Positions 17,653-27,492 of a stretch of DNA of 64,000 nt are shown one piece after another. Numbering within the stretch: position 1 is the stretch's first letter; the number at the start of each line of letters is the position of its first letter. The stretch comes from Bacillus shivajii (GTDB lineage: Bacteria; Bacillota; Bacilli; Bacillales; Salisediminibacteriaceae), in assembly GCF_020519665.1 (NCBI RefSeq), contig NZ_CP084703.1:2914001-2978000 (forward strand), given 5' to 3'. The notes beneath the pieces were generated by a model that made no database searches, was not told the origin of the DNA, and saw nothing but the letters and a program-made list of their open reading frames with translations. The translations under genes were made by a program, and so were the position numbers.

Positions 17653-18531
17653 TTATCCTTTCGTAGCCCCTGATGTTAAACCAGAAATGAGGTAACGTTG
17701 TAAGAATAAATAGACAAGTGAAATTGGAACAGCAATTAATATCGCACCTGCAGCAAACCGAGTAAAGTTGTTTGCAAATTGGTCATTTACGAAGTTGAAT
17801 AAGCCTAGTGCCAACGTAAAGTTCTCCGGATTTCTCAAGACAATACGTGGTAAAATAAAGTCCATAAATGGTGCCATAAAGTTAAATAATGCAACTACTG
17901 CTAAAATAGGCTTTGCTAACGGAAGCATGATTGTAAAGAAAATACGGAAATGCCCGGCTCCATCAATTTTTGCTGACTCGTCAAGTTCTCTCGGGATTGT
18001 ATCAAAGTACCCTTTGACTAAGAAAGCGTTCATCGGAATTGCTCCACCTACATAAATGATAATTAAACCGACTAAGCTGTCTAAAAGACCAACTGTGTTT
18101 AATAAAATATAAAGGGCTACCATCGCCATTAATACTGGGAACATTTGCAAAAGTAGAAATGCGTATAAGCCATTTTTACGCCCTTTAAAACGATATCTTG
18201 AAAATGCATATGCTGTTAATGCAACCATAAATGTTGCAAAAAATGCAGTCGATAAAGCTACGATTAAAGAGTTTTTATACCAAATTAAATAGTTACTACG
18301 CGGGTCAAAGAATAACCATTTATAATGTTCAAGTGACCAGTTTTCTGGAATCATTTGTGCCCCGAACAACCCACGTCCAGGATTTAACGATAATCCAAAC
18401 GCCCATAATAGGGGATACAAGATGATTACAAACATGATTGCAATCACTGTATATATACCGAATAGTTCGATAAAGTTTCTTTGTTTTTTCGTTAAACGAT
18501 TTGGTTTGTTTACTTGTTGTGATGCACTCAT
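17653..18531 (-). CDS. mdxG: Maltodextrin ABC transporter permease MdxG
   Basis: 292 residues with six membrane segments and the binding-protein-dependent permease signature (EAA loop: ELDESAKIDGAGHFRIFFTIMLPLAKPIL). C-terminal sequence LQRYLISGLTSGATKG is typical of the MalG/MdxG subunits. The ATG overlaps the mdxF stop by one base (TAATG), so translation is coupled. With MdxF it forms the membrane channel; the ATPase (MsmX in B. subtilis) is not encoded here. Confidence 0.93.
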   Translation of the reverse strand: MSASQQVNKPNRLTKKQRNFIELFGIYTVIAIMFVIILYPLLWAFGLSLNPGRGLFGAQMIPENWSLEHYKWLFFDPRSNYLIWYKNSLIVALSTAFFATFMVALTAYAFSRYRFKGRKNGLYAFLLLQMFPVLMAMVALYILLNTVGLLDSLVGLIIIYVGGAIPMNAFLVKGYFDTIPRELDESAKIDGAGHFRIFFTIMLPLAKPILAVVALFNFMAPFMDFILPRIVLRNPENFTLALGLFNFVNDQFANNFTRFAAGAILIAVPISLVYLFLQRYLISGLTSGATKG

Positions 18532-19841
18532 TAAAATGTCCCCTCCTCTTTAAAGGAACGCGAACGTCTGAACTGGAAGAAAGCAAAGCCTGCAACCATC
18601 AGTCCTAAAATAATTGAGATCGCCGCGGCCATATTATATTGCTGATTTTCGAACGTTAAACCGTAAATCCAAGAAATTAAAATATCCGAGCCACCAGCGG
18701 TTTGCCCTCGTACAGCAGGTCCACCTTGGTTAAAGAGATAAATAATATTAAAGTTATTAAAGTTAAACGAATATTGCATAATTAGTAATGGTGCAGTTGC
18801 GAACATAACATGTGGAAAAGTAATGTTCTTAAACTTTTGCCATTTGTTCGCTCCATCAATATCAGCAGCTTCATACCAATCCGACGAAATACTTTGCAGG
18901 ACTCCTGTAAATAATGCATAGACAAACGGGAAACCTAACCAAACTTGTATTAGAATTAACGCTACTCTCGTCCAAGTTGGGTCTTGTAACCACGGGATTG
19001 TCGTTCCAAATAACGGCTCAATAATTTGTAAGTTAATCGCTCCGAAGTTGTCATTAAATAATGCAGAGAAAATGATAATTGTAACAAAGGCTGGAACCGC
19101 CCACGGTAAAATAAATACAGTTCGGATTAACCTTTTAAAGCGAACACGTGGGTCGTTAACAATGACAGCTAAGAATAGTGCTAATGCGATTTGTAGTGTC
19201 GTAGCTACGAACGTCCAAATTAATGTCCATGATAGAACGTTAATAAATGTCGTTCTCCATTCTTGGATCGTAAATAAGTTAATGAAGTTTTGGAAACCAA
19301 TCCATTCAAGCAAATGTCTAGGTGGAGCGTTGTATAAGTTGTAGTTTGTAAATGCCAATGCCACCATAAATAGTAATGGGAACACTACTACGAACAAGAG
19401 TAAAAACAATCCTGGAGAAACAAGGACATAAGGAAAACTTGTATCCCAAGCATTTTTCCAACCATCACGAATGTTTGGAACAGTCCAACCTAATTGTATT
19501 CTCTTTGCGTCTTTACGGGCATCTTGAATATTTAATACATAAAATGTAATAAAAAACGTTAAGAAAAATAGTGATATAATACCTTCACTTAGGAACACAC
19601 GAGAATCATCTTCACGTGGAACCTCCCCCAATGTCACCAACCCTTGTAAACCGGAGCTGATGAAGTCATACATTACGACTACGAAAGCAGCAAAGAGAAT
19701 GAATAAGGTCGCACCTTTAATAAAGCGCTTATTATACATTTGACCGAGCCCCGGAATGATTGAAAGCATAGCAGCTACATTCGGATTGTGATTTGGGTTG
19801 ACTAATTTCCCTTGATGTTCGTTTTTATCATTTGTAGCCAT
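18531..19841 (-). CDS. mdxF: Maltodextrin ABC transporter permease MdxF
   Basis: 436 residues, the long form seen in B. subtilis MdxF (435). Extra N-terminal membrane hairpin (MLSIIPGLGQMYNKRFIKGA, then LFILFAAFVVVMY) precedes a periplasmic region and the six-helix permease core, with EAA loop EAADIDGANKWQKFKNITFPH. Forms a heterodimer with MdxG. The gene is 71 bases after mdxE, separated by a stem-loop; ATG 19841 follows an AGGAGGAAG site. Confidence 0.93.
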   Translation of the reverse strand: MATNDKNEHQGKLVNPNHNPNVAAMLSIIPGLGQMYNKRFIKGATLFILFAAFVVVMYDFISSGLQGLVTLGEVPREDDSRVFLSEGIISLFFLTFFITFYVLNIQDARKDAKRIQLGWTVPNIRDGWKNAWDTSFPYVLVSPGLFLLLFVVVFPLLFMVALAFTNYNLYNAPPRHLLEWIGFQNFINLFTIQEWRTTFINVLSWTLIWTFVATTLQIALALFLAVIVNDPRVRFKRLIRTVFILPWAVPAFVTIIIFSALFNDNFGAINLQIIEPLFGTTIPWLQDPTWTRVALILIQVWLGFPFVYALFTGVLQSISSDWYEAADIDGANKWQKFKNITFPHVMFATAPLLIMQYSFNFNNFNIIYLFNQGGPAVRGQTAGGSDILISWIYGLTFENQQYNMAAAISIILGLMVAGFAFFQFRRSRSFKEEGTF

Positions 19842-19868
19842 TTGTACTTCCTCCTGGTTTAAAGAATG

Positions 19869-19897
19869 GGGATTGAGAAGAACATCTTCTCAATCCC
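19869..19897 (-). promoter_or_regulatory. Intercistronic stem-loop between mdxE and mdxF
   Basis: Perfect 12-bp arms GGGATTGAGAAG (19869-19880) and CTTCTCAATCCC (19886-19897), loop of five. Only a weak T tail follows, so it is more likely a partial terminator or an mRNA-stabilising hairpin that keeps the binding protein in excess over the permeases. Confidence 0.7.
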
Positions 19898-19912
19898 GCT
19901 TTTATTCCTTCA

Positions 19913-21202
19913 TTAGTTCATAATCGCGATTTGATCACGAATTTGTTCAACTGCCTCATCTAAAACTTCTTGAGCATCTTCACCTTGAGAGATGAACTGT
20001 AATGCATCACCAATAGGTTCCCAAACTTGAGACATTTCTGGTACGTTTGGCATTGGTGTTGCAACTTGAGTCTGTTCGAAAATAGGAGACATAAACTCAT
20101 CATCAATTTCTACAGCCGTGTGAGCAGGAAGCTCTCCAGCCACTTCGAAATATGTTTCAGAGTTTTCTGCATTTGTAATGAATAACGCTAATTCTGTCGC
20201 CCAATATTCATGATCAGTGTAGTAGTTCACTAACCAACCTTTGTTACCAGAGAATGAGTTTAGTGGTTCTCCATCCCAACTTGGAAGTGGAGCTACAGCA
20301 AGGCTGTCACCTAAGCTCTCACGGTAATCAGGAATTGACCATGGTCCAGTTACAACCATACCTGCTTGACCATCTGTGAATAATCCGTTCATGATATCTC
20401 CATCAACACCTGTAGGCATTAAACCTTCTTCAAACCAAGATGCAATTGTTTCTGCACCTTCTACAGCTCCTTCAGAGTTCAAACCGATGTCGCTAGTATC
20501 ATATACACCATCAGCGCCTTGATCGAACACATACCCACCAGGTCCTGTTAGGAATGGGTACGTAAAGTAGAAGTTTGTTGCTTCCATTAAGAAACCGTAA
20601 GTTGACCCATCAGTTAGGTCATGAGCGATATCCATTAATTCATCCATTGTTTCTGGAGCTTCAGGAACAAGATCCGTGTTATAGAAAAGACCGTATGTTT
20701 CTACAACAGCTGGGATCCCGTATTGAATACCATCATAACTGAAAGATGTTACTGCTTCCTCATTGTACTCAGCTAAACGCGCTTGCTGATCTTCTGTTAG
20801 TTCTAATTCAGCAGCTAACCCTTGAAGGTGAATGTCTCCCATACGGTCATGCGGTTGGAAGAAAAGGTCTGGTCCTTGTCCAGCTGGACCGTCAAGTGAC
20901 ATACCTTCTGTTTGTTCTAACATTGAGTAAGGAATAATATCAACTTCAATGCCATATTCATCAGTAAAACGTTGGGCAATTTCCTCGTATGCATCTAATT
21001 GTGATTCTTCGTCATTAACCCACATCGCTAACTCTTCAGGCTTCTCAGGTACACCATCATCTGAAGATTCTTCTGTTGTCTCTTCTCCAGCGCCATCATC
21101 AGTTCCTACTTCATCAGCTGGAGCATCATCGTCAGCCCCACCACAAGCAGCAAGTGCTACAGATAATGCAATGGTCATTAATAAAGTCTTGCTTTTAAAC
21201 AT
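19913..21202 (-). CDS. mdxE: Maltodextrin-binding lipoprotein MdxE
   Basis: 429 residues. Lipoprotein signal with lipobox ALAAC (Cys20), then a 45-residue linker of Asp, Glu, Ala and Gly, strongly acidic, as expected for a protein exposed to an alkaline or salty outside. The mature part is a family 1 solute-binding protein (PEELAMWVNDEESQLDAYEEIAQRF at the start; GLFTDGQAGMVVTGPWSIPDYRE). First gene of the mdxEFG operon, with a 300-base leader carrying two LacI-type operators and a cre-like site. Ribosome site AGGGGGAAG. Confidence 0.93.
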   Translation of the reverse strand: MFKSKTLLMTIALSVALAACGGADDDAPADEVGTDDGAGEETTEESSDDGVPEKPEELAMWVNDEESQLDAYEEIAQRFTDEYGIEVDIIPYSMLEQTEGMSLDGPAGQGPDLFFQPHDRMGDIHLQGLAAELELTEDQQARLAEYNEEAVTSFSYDGIQYGIPAVVETYGLFYNTDLVPEAPETMDELMDIAHDLTDGSTYGFLMEATNFYFTYPFLTGPGGYVFDQGADGVYDTSDIGLNSEGAVEGAETIASWFEEGLMPTGVDGDIMNGLFTDGQAGMVVTGPWSIPDYRESLGDSLAVAPLPSWDGEPLNSFSGNKGWLVNYYTDHEYWATELALFITNAENSETYFEVAGELPAHTAVEIDDEFMSPIFEQTQVATPMPNVPEMSQVWEPIGDALQFISQGEDAQEVLDEAVEQIRDQIAIMN

Positions 21203-21317
21203 GTGTCTTCCCCCTTAAATAATTTTAATAATCATTTTGTGCAACTCGTTTGCCTTGTTCCTTACCTTAAAATATATAAGATATGTCTACGTACAGGTTA
21301 ATTAGCTCCGAGTGAAA

Positions 21318-21331
21318 TTTAACCGCTTACA
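21318..21331 (-). promoter_or_regulatory. cre-like site (CcpA) in the mdx leader
   Basis: On the minus strand TGTAAGCGGTTAAA matches the CcpA consensus TGWAANCGNTNWCA except at one position. It lies about 180 bases after the predicted start point, where CcpA binding would block elongation. Candidate only. Confidence 0.5.
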
Positions 21332-21436
21332 TCTCGTTCAATACAATAATTTATACAATCGCTCGAATGCCAAAAGTTATTATGTGTCTCATTGTTACAC
21401 CTATACGTTTCAAGGTAAGTTCTTGCAATAAGGACA

Positions 21437-21446
21437 ACCGTTTGCG
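21437..21446 (-). promoter_or_regulatory. LacI-type operator 2 of mdxEFG
   Basis: Minus strand GCAAACGGTT core (21437-21446), the same ten bases as operator 1 at 21487 and the chemoreceptor site at 23444. About 50 bases downstream of operator 1. Confidence 0.6.
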
Positions 21447-21486
21447 CAGTTGTGTTAAAAACAATTCCACGTATACAAGAGACGTG

Positions 21487-21498
21487 AAACCGTTTGCA
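21487..21498 (-). promoter_or_regulatory. LacI-type operator 1 of mdxEFG
   Basis: Minus strand TGCAAACGGTTT, a LacI-family half-palindromic site around a central CG, covering about +9 to +20 of the mdx promoter. It also fits the cre consensus with one mismatch (TGCAAACGGTTTCA), so CcpA is an alternative binder. Confidence 0.65.
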
Positions 21499-21513
21499 CC
21501 AACTTATAACTCT

Positions 21514-21541
21514 ATTATACTAGTCAGTCTAAAAAAAACAA
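21514..21541 (-). promoter_or_regulatory. Promoter of mdxEFG
   Basis: Minus-strand -35 TTGTTT (21536-21541) and -10 TATAAT (21514-21519) with a 16-base spacer, giving a start point near 21507 and a leader of about 300 bases before mdxE. Confidence 0.7.
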
Positions 21542-21617
21542 CCTTTTTACCAAAATTTTTTATTTGGGAATTTGTCAAATTCATGAACGAATATAGAAAA
21601 TGATATTGATACAAAAA

Positions 21618-21652
21618 AGCCCCCAGTCAACATAAACAGTCAACTAGGGGTT
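21618..21652 (-). terminator. Terminator of the chemoreceptor gene
   Basis: CCCCTAGT / ACTGGGG arms with one bulge around a loop, followed on the minus strand by GCTTTTTTG. It lies 10 bases after the chemoreceptor stop. Confidence 0.72.
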
Positions 21653-21660
21653 CATATATC

Positions 21661-23367
21661 CTATTTTGAACCTTTCCTTAGAGTTTTTGCTGTTTCATTT
21701 AAAGAAGAAACTTCCCCTGTCATCTCGTGTTGTAGCTTTGTTTGATTTTCAATTGTTCTCATCACAAACCGTGATTTCTCTTGCAGTTCTCCTGCTCCTT
21801 CTACAAGATCAGTGACTGAGGTTACGACTTCTTCAATTGCTTGATTAATTTGAGCAACTGATTCATTGATCTCACTATTTTCTTTAGTTAATTCTTGATT
21901 CCTCATTGATACACCCGAAAAAAGCTCTCTTGCTTGACCCATTTTTAATGAGGATTCTTCACTTTTTTCTTTGAAAATAGAAAATAAATGATAGACTTCC
22001 TTTGTGTCATTTTCTATTTCAGATAATGTTTCTTTTGTCTGTTCAGAGAACTTATTTGTTTCTGTTGATAATTTACGTATTTCATCAGCTACTACAGCAA
22101 ATCCTCTTCCTTCTTGACCTGCTTTCGCTGCTTCAATTGATGCATTTATTGCTAATAAATTTGTTTGGCCTGCTATATCATCAATCCCTTTTAGGAAAGT
22201 CGTCATGATTTCCATTCGCTCTTTCATTGTATTAACTCTCGTTGCAGCAACATCTGTTCTTTTGTTTAATTCATCCATCATTCCATTTAGTTCCGTAACA
22301 ATCTCTTTACCATTAACAGAATCACCTTCTGTGCTTTTCATTTTTTCATTTATGTATTCAATAGATGAATGAATTTCTTCAGAGCTAGCTGAAACTTCTT
22401 CGGTCGTTGCAGAGATTGCATTTGTAAATTCACTCTGGTGATCGATTTTTTGACTGAACTTCTTCATCGTTGAGTCAATCTCTTCAATTCCGTTTAATAA
22501 TTCATTTGATTTATTCGTAGTGCTTTTTAAGACTTGAACAACTCTTTCACCAGCAAGTTCACTTTTATTGACCAATTCTTGTATAGATAATCCCATTTCC
22601 CTTAATGCTTCATCAATTTCATAAAATTCATCACGCCGTTTCGTTGTTTGATCAAAGTCAAGGTCTCCAGATTGATAACGTTGAATACGTTTTTTTACTA
22701 ACCTTACACCGTGCTTTAAATTCCGCCCAAACAGTATTAAAAAAGAAACAGGGACAACGATGACAAGTAAAGCAGCAACTCCCGTTATAAAAGTGGTGAA
22801 TTGGATTGCATCATGTAATGATTGTGTGGTATTTGTTCTCTCTTCTTCAAGAAAACTTTGAATCCTATCATCGATTTGTTGAATATTCTCTTCTATTCTA
22901 GTAATTTGAGGCGTTACTCGATTTCTAATTTGAGCGACTTCGTCACCGACGTAAATCGTATGGAAATAAGTTTCTGTTATCGTTTTATATGTAGAGAGTG
23001 CATCTTCAAAATGAGCGAAATAATGTTCAAGGGTTTCGTTTCCTTCTACCCTCAGATGCATGCTTTTCAACAATTCATCAGTTTCAAGGATCGTTTCCTC
23101 TAATAATTGAATACGGTCTTCATTATACCCCGTTGTCGTTAATTGAAATTGGATAAGTCCTATTTCCTTTACTCCCCCTAGTAAATTCGTATATTCATGT
23201 TGAAAAGAAGCAGTTTCTTCTAACATTATACTTTCATTAGCTATCTGTTGGTTTGCATAATAAATTACACCACCTGACAATAGACTTATTAGGAAAATGA
23301 ATACGATTAGCATTTTTAATTTAAATAATAAACTTTTTAACATTCTCTTTTCTTTAAGCTTTTTCAT
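21661..23367 (-). CDS. Methyl-accepting chemotaxis protein
   Basis: 568 residues from ATG 23367, which has AAGAGGGA at good spacing; the frame's upstream TTG (23385) lies within that site. Layout: membrane segment about 15-37, extracytoplasmic four-helix sensor to about 180, second membrane segment, HAMP, and the signalling tip with [42 protein letters not shown] LacI-type operator just past its -10 box matches those of mdxEFG, suggesting it senses sugar or its binding protein and is co-induced. Confidence 0.92.
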   Translation of the reverse strand: MKKLKEKRMLKSLLFKLKMLIVFIFLISLLSGGVIYYANQQIANESIMLEETASFQHEYTNLLGGVKEIGLIQFQLTTTGYNEDRIQLLEETILETDELLKSMHLRVEGNETLEHYFAHFEDALSTYKTITETYFHTIYVGDEVAQIRNRVTPQITRIEENIQQIDDRIQSFLEEERTNTTQSLHDAIQFTTFITGVAALLVIVVPVSFLILFGRNLKHGVRLVKKRIQRYQSGDLDFDQTTKRRDEFYEIDEALREMGLSIQELVNKSELAGERVVQVLKSTTNKSNELLNGIEEIDSTMKKFSQKIDHQSEFTNAISATTEEVSASSEEIHSSIEYINEKMKSTEGDSVNGKEIVTELNGMMDELNKRTDVAATRVNTMKERMEIMTTFLKGIDDIAGQTNLLAINASIEAAKAGQEGRGFAVVADEIRKLSTETNKFSEQTKETLSEIENDTKEVYHLFSIFKEKSEESSLKMGQARELFSGVSMRNQELTKENSEINESVAQINQAIEEVVTSVTDLVEGAGELQEKSRFVMRTIENQTKLQHEMTGEVSSLNETAKTLRKGSK

Positions 23368-23443
23368 ATAAATCCCTCTTTCCAACAGTTATCCTTCTAA
23401 ATAATGTTTTTCAAAGCCCCCTCCCACCTTCTCGACCATAGCG

Positions 23444-23480
23444 AAACCGTTTGCACAACTTTGTATATAGGAATATTATA
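23444..23480 (-). promoter_or_regulatory. Chemoreceptor promoter -10 and LacI-type operator
   Basis: Minus-strand TATAAT (23475-23480) and, starting about 13 bases past the predicted start point, TGCAAACGGTTT (23444-23455). The twelve bases equal mdx operator 1, and the placement is similar. A weaker cre-like TGTAAGCGCATTTA lies upstream near 23507-23520. Confidence 0.6.
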
Positions 23481-23542
23481 ACACCTAAATCAAGGAAATC
23501 CATGCATAAATGCGCTTACAATGTACTCAATATCCTATATAC

Positions 23543-24421
23543 TCATAGTTGATTACGTCTAATTCTCCTATATTCACCAGGAGTAATCCCTTCTTTTTGT
23601 TTGAAAATTCTCGAGAAATAACTAACATCTTTAAAGCCCGCCTCTGAGCTAATCGTTTTTAAGTCGAGATTTTCATTAACTAATTTTTGTTTAGCAACCG
23701 TTAGCCTATAGTAATGTAAGTATTGGATCGGTGTAACGCCTGTTACTTTTTTCATTGATCTTGTAATATAATCCGGGTGATATAACAAAGACTTTGCCAT
23801 TCCTTTTACGGTGAATTCTTTGTTATCATAATTATTTTTAATATAGTAAAGCACTTGATCAACAACAGTTTGTGATGTTGAAGGGATATGCATCGCTTCT
23901 TCTTGTAATAGCAAGATGAATTCTGAGAAAATCATCTGCTGCTTTAATTTCATAGCAGGGTCACCGGATTCATTTATCGTAATAAGACGTTCTAACGTTT
24001 CATTACAGCTTCCGGACTGTCTAATCTCACCGTATCGAGGTAAATGAAGGTTAAAAATAGAGGGACTAGTATATGTACTTTCTTTTAAGAATACCTCTGA
24101 CCAATCCACCTCTTTCTTTCCTATTAAATTAAACTGATTCGTGAATGAGAAATGAATCCAAAAAAAATCCGTATCTTCACTACAAGGGTGTTCCCCAACA
24201 TGTTCAAATCCTGGTGCTAAAATAATAAATTGACCACATCTTATTTCATAACTACTATCATTTTCCTTCATATATAATGTTCCTTTTGTTACATATAAAA
24301 GATCAAATAGATGAAACGTTCTTTTAAAATGTTTCATCCCTTTAATAAATGTGGCTTCCCCCCCTTTTATAAATGTCGGCATTGGCGGAACGATACTAGT
24401 TAACATATTCATCTTGATCAC
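23543..24421 (-). CDS. AraC family transcriptional regulator
   Basis: 292 residues: N-terminal cupin-like sensor (about 20-150, including GQFIILAPGFEHVGEHP) and C-terminal double helix-turn-helix (about 190-290, MAKSLLYHPDYITRSMKKVTGVTPIQYLHYYRLTVAK and SSEAGFKDVSYFSRIFKQKEGITPGEYRR). Members usually bind sugars. It lies next to the chemoreceptor and divergent from the MATE gene, with 195 bases between; its target is not evident. Confidence 0.9.
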   Translation of the reverse strand: MIKMNMLTSIVPPMPTFIKGGEATFIKGMKHFKRTFHLFDLLYVTKGTLYMKENDSSYEIRCGQFIILAPGFEHVGEHPCSEDTDFFWIHFSFTNQFNLIGKKEVDWSEVFLKESTYTSPSIFNLHLPRYGEIRQSGSCNETLERLITINESGDPAMKLKQQMIFSEFILLLQEEAMHIPSTSQTVVDQVLYYIKNNYDNKEFTVKGMAKSLLYHPDYITRSMKKVTGVTPIQYLHYYRLTVAKQKLVNENLDLKTISSEAGFKDVSYFSRIFKQKEGITPGEYRRIRRNQL

Positions 24422-24616
24422 CTACAGGTCGGTTTTGTTCAATTCTTATCGGTTTTTATGACTAGAAACTCATATCAACCTTTACTATGCTATATATACT
24501 CTGTCTGTATGTTGACGATTCTATCAATACTCTTATAAAGATATAACATATCAAATTCAATTTCATCAATTGTATATCTTCGCAAGTAAATCTACAATTA
24601 AATGAGGGAAAACATA

Positions 24617-25993
24617 ATGAAAGATACAACAAAGAAGAATGTAGGCAACATGACATTGTTTGCCCTAACGTGGCCAATTTTTATAGAAATTTTACTCCAT
24701 ATGTTAATGGGAAATGCTGATACATTAATGTTGAGTCAATATGATGATGACTCTGTTGCAGCAGTCGGTGTAGCCAACCAAATCATGAGTGTCATTATTG
24801 TTATGTTTGGCTTTGTCGCAACAGGGACAACAATTTTAATAGCACAATATATCGGGGCAAAAAAAGAAGAAAAAGCAGGACATATCGCTGTTGTTTCAAT
24901 TGTAGCTAACTTATTATTCGGACTCATTTTAAGCTTATTCCTTTTTGTTTTTGGAGAAATGATCTTATCAGCAATGAACCTCCCTGAAGAATTAATGAGT
25001 ACGGCACTCATTTATTTACAAATTGTCGGTGGATTTGCATTTGTTCAGTCTTTAATTATGACTTTATCTGCAATTGTTAAAAGTCATGGTTTTACGAAGG
25101 ATGCTATGTTCGTCACTCTAGGAATGAACGCACTAAATGTATTTGGTAATTATGTGTTTATTTTCGGTGCATTCGGTGCTCCATCTCTAGGTGCAACAGG
25201 TGTTGCTATTAGTACTTCAGCAAGTAGAACGCTCGGTCTAATCGTTTTATTTATTTTCCTTTATAAACGAGTGCAAGGTCATTTACCATGGGGATATTTA
25301 ACAGCTAAATTCCCGAAAGAAGAATTACGTCAATTACTAAAGATTGGGATTCCTTCTGCGGGAGAACATTTATCTTATAATGCTTCACAAATGGTCATTA
25401 CTTATTTTATTGCCATGATGGGAACAACAGCACTTACAACAAGAGTATATGCGTTAAATATTATTATGTTTGCCTTGCTGTTCGCTATAGCAATAGGCCA
25501 AGGTACTCAAATCTTAGTCGGACATTTAATTGGAGAAAAGCGTAAACAAGAAGCTTACCAGCGCTGTTTAAGAAGTTTATGGATCGCTATGACTATCTCA
25601 ACGTTCGCAGCAACGACTTTTGCGATTTTACGAGATGAAATATTATCAATTTTTACAAACAACCCTGACATCATTCAACTCGGAGGTACTTTACTTCTTT
25701 TAACAATTATTCTTGAACCAGGTCGCGCCTTTAACCTTGTTGTTATTAATAGTTTAAGAGCTGCAGGAGATGTAAAATATCCCGTTTACATTGGAATTGC
25801 TGTCATGTGGGGGGTCGCAGTAACCGTCTCATATACTGCTGGGATCATTTTTGGACTTGGTCTAATTGGTGTATGGATCGCAATGATTCTTGATGAATGG
25901 ATTCGAGGATTGCTCATGCTTAAACGATGGCGTTCGAAAAAGTGGGAACAAATGTCTTTTATAGACCATAAAGACGATACAGAAGTCGGTTAG
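24617..25993 (+). CDS. MATE family efflux transporter
   Basis: 458 residues, twelve membrane segments in two MatE repeats (WPIFIEILLHMLMGNADTLMLSQ opens repeat one; IGIPSAGEHLSYNASQMVITYFIAMMG opens repeat two). Start ATG 24617 has GAGGGA eight bases upstream; the in-frame ATG at 24602 has none. Exports cationic compounds using Na+ or H+; the substrate is unknown. A strong terminator follows. Confidence 0.92.
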   Translation: MKDTTKKNVGNMTLFALTWPIFIEILLHMLMGNADTLMLSQYDDDSVAAVGVANQIMSVIIVMFGFVATGTTILIAQYIGAKKEEKAGHIAVVSIVANLLFGLILSLFLFVFGEMILSAMNLPEELMSTALIYLQIVGGFAFVQSLIMTLSAIVKSHGFTKDAMFVTLGMNALNVFGNYVFIFGAFGAPSLGATGVAISTSASRTLGLIVLFIFLYKRVQGHLPWGYLTAKFPKEELRQLLKIGIPSAGEHLSYNASQMVITYFIAMMGTTALTTRVYALNIIMFALLFAIAIGQGTQILVGHLIGEKRKQEAYQRCLRSLWIAMTISTFAATTFAILRDEILSIFTNNPDIIQLGGTLLLLTIILEPGRAFNLVVINSLRAAGDVKYPVYIGIAVMWGVAVTVSYTAGIIFGLGLIGVWIAMILDEWIRGLLMLKRWRSKKWEQMSFIDHKDDTEVG

Positions 25994-26030
25994 TTAGTTT
26001 CTACATTTATTCTATTTTTCATATAATCAT

Positions 26031-26085
26031 GTCGAAAATCACTCCTTCACACAATATTTTCTGAAGAGGTTTTTCGACTTTTTTT
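26031..26085 (+). terminator. Terminator of the MATE gene
   Basis: Arms GTCGAAAA (26031-26038) and TTTTCGAC (26071-26078) followed by seven T (26079-26085). Confidence 0.8.
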
Positions 26086-26346
26086 GTATAAACTTCTCAT
26101 ATTTATTCTACCCTAATTTATTCCATTATTTTCAGTTTTGAATTTTTAAAGTGTTTTAAAGTAGAGGAACCAAAAATCCTAAGTACAACAATGGTTTGAA
26201 GTGGAAAGGTTCTGCATAGTTTAAAGTGGAATTAGTAATCTTTTGACATTCAAAAAAAATTCTGCTTAAATAAAATAGGATACCAGCAATTTTTATGCGA
26301 TTGTTGGTATGCTCTATGAAAAAAATATCTTAAGGGGGAATGAAAT
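26086..26346 (+). other. Upstream region of the TAXI-binding protein gene
   Basis: About 260 AT-rich bases between the MATE terminator and the TAXI gene. Contains the strong ribosome site AAGGGGGAA (26332-26340) and a short GATACCAGCAATTTTTATGCGATTGTTGGTATGC stem-loop (about 26279-26311; arms ACCAGCAA/TTGTTGGT). No further gene. Confidence 0.5.
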
Positions 26347-27366
26347 TTGAAGAAGAAGTTTTATTCCATGTTCGGTCTTCTTCTTGCTGGAAGTGTCGTA
26401 CTTGCGGCTTGTGGTGAAGACGATGGAGCAGACAATGGCGAAGCTGGCGGAGATGCTGGTGCAGACACAGAAGTCAATATCGGTAATCTTCAGATCGGAA
26501 CTGGCGGTACTGGCGGTACTTACTTTCCGTTAGGACAAGAGATGGCCAACGTTATTAATGCAAACATTGAAGAATATGAAGGGTTCGACCTTAGTGCCGT
26601 ATCTACCGGGGCATCTGTTGATAACCTTTCACAAATCTACCAAGGTGAACTTGACCTAGGTATGACTGTACACATCCCAGCTTTAAATGCTTTAACTGGT
26701 GATGGAGACTTTGAAGGAGTTGAGATTGATAACTTCGGGTTCATGGGTCACATTTACCCAGAAGTGATGCAAATTGTAACTCCTGCTGATTCTGGTATCG
26801 AAACGATTGCTGACTTAGAAGGCAAGAACGTTGCAATTGGACCACCAGGATCTGGAACACAAGCTCTTGCTCGCTTAATACTTGAAGCTTATGGACTAGA
26901 AGATGGTGACTATACAGCATTTGAAGAAAACTTCGGAGATGCTGCTGACCGTATGCGTGACGGTAACTTAGATGCTTCATTTGGTTTATTAGGTTTACCA
27001 GCCGGAAGCCTTGAAGAGTTAGCTATTTCACGTGACATTGATATGATCGAAATCACACCAGAAGGCTTACAATACATTGAAGATAATAGTGGTTACGCTG
27101 GTATGACAATTCCTGCTGACTCTTACGACTTCTTGGAAAGTGACGTACAAGCGATTACTGCTTATGCAGTACTTGTAGGTTCAACTGATACAATCGATGA
27201 AGATCTTGGCTATGCAATTACAAAAGCCTTGTATGAAAACAGTGGAGACATTTCTCATGACCAAGGTCAGCATTTAACAAAAGAAAATGCCCTTAATGGT
27301 TCTGAAGGTCTTCCAATGCACCCTGGTGCTGAAAAATACTTTGAAGAAGCTGGTCTTTTAGACTAA
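26347..27366 (+). CDS. TAXI family TRAP transporter solute-binding lipoprotein
   Basis: 339 residues from TTG 26347, with AAGGGGGAA upstream. Lipobox LAAC (Cys22) and an acidic linker, then the TAXI fold: IGTGGTGGTYFPLGQEMANVIN, LSQIYQGELDLGMTVH, DLEGKNVAIGPPGSGTQALARLIL. Captures an organic acid or amino acid and delivers it to the fused permease next door. In other bacteria TAXI systems carry glutamate or similar acids. A terminator separates it from the permease, giving more binding protein than permease. Confidence 0.93.
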   Translation: MKKKFYSMFGLLLAGSVVLAACGEDDGADNGEAGGDAGADTEVNIGNLQIGTGGTGGTYFPLGQEMANVINANIEEYEGFDLSAVSTGASVDNLSQIYQGELDLGMTVHIPALNALTGDGDFEGVEIDNFGFMGHIYPEVMQIVTPADSGIETIADLEGKNVAIGPPGSGTQALARLILEAYGLEDGDYTAFEENFGDAADRMRDGNLDASFGLLGLPAGSLEELAISRDIDMIEITPEGLQYIEDNSGYAGMTIPADSYDFLESDVQAITAYAVLVGSTDTIDEDLGYAITKALYENSGDISHDQGQHLTKENALNGSEGLPMHPGAEKYFEEAGLLD

Positions 27367-27385
27367 AGCAAATATGTATGATCTC

Positions 27386-27418
27386 AAGGCCGGACCCTTG
27401 TAGTGTCCGGCCTTTTTT
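27386..27418 (+). terminator. Terminator/attenuator after the TAXI gene
   Basis: Perfect 10-bp arms AAGGCCGGAC (27386-27395) and GTCCGGCCTT (27405-27414), T run to 27418. Lies inside the transport cluster, so read-through or a second promoter must serve the permease. Confidence 0.9.
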
Positions 27419-27492
27419 ACACCAATTTATAAATATTAATTAAAAAGTAGAATAAGATTAATAAATAACTACCATTATTAATAGCATGAATT

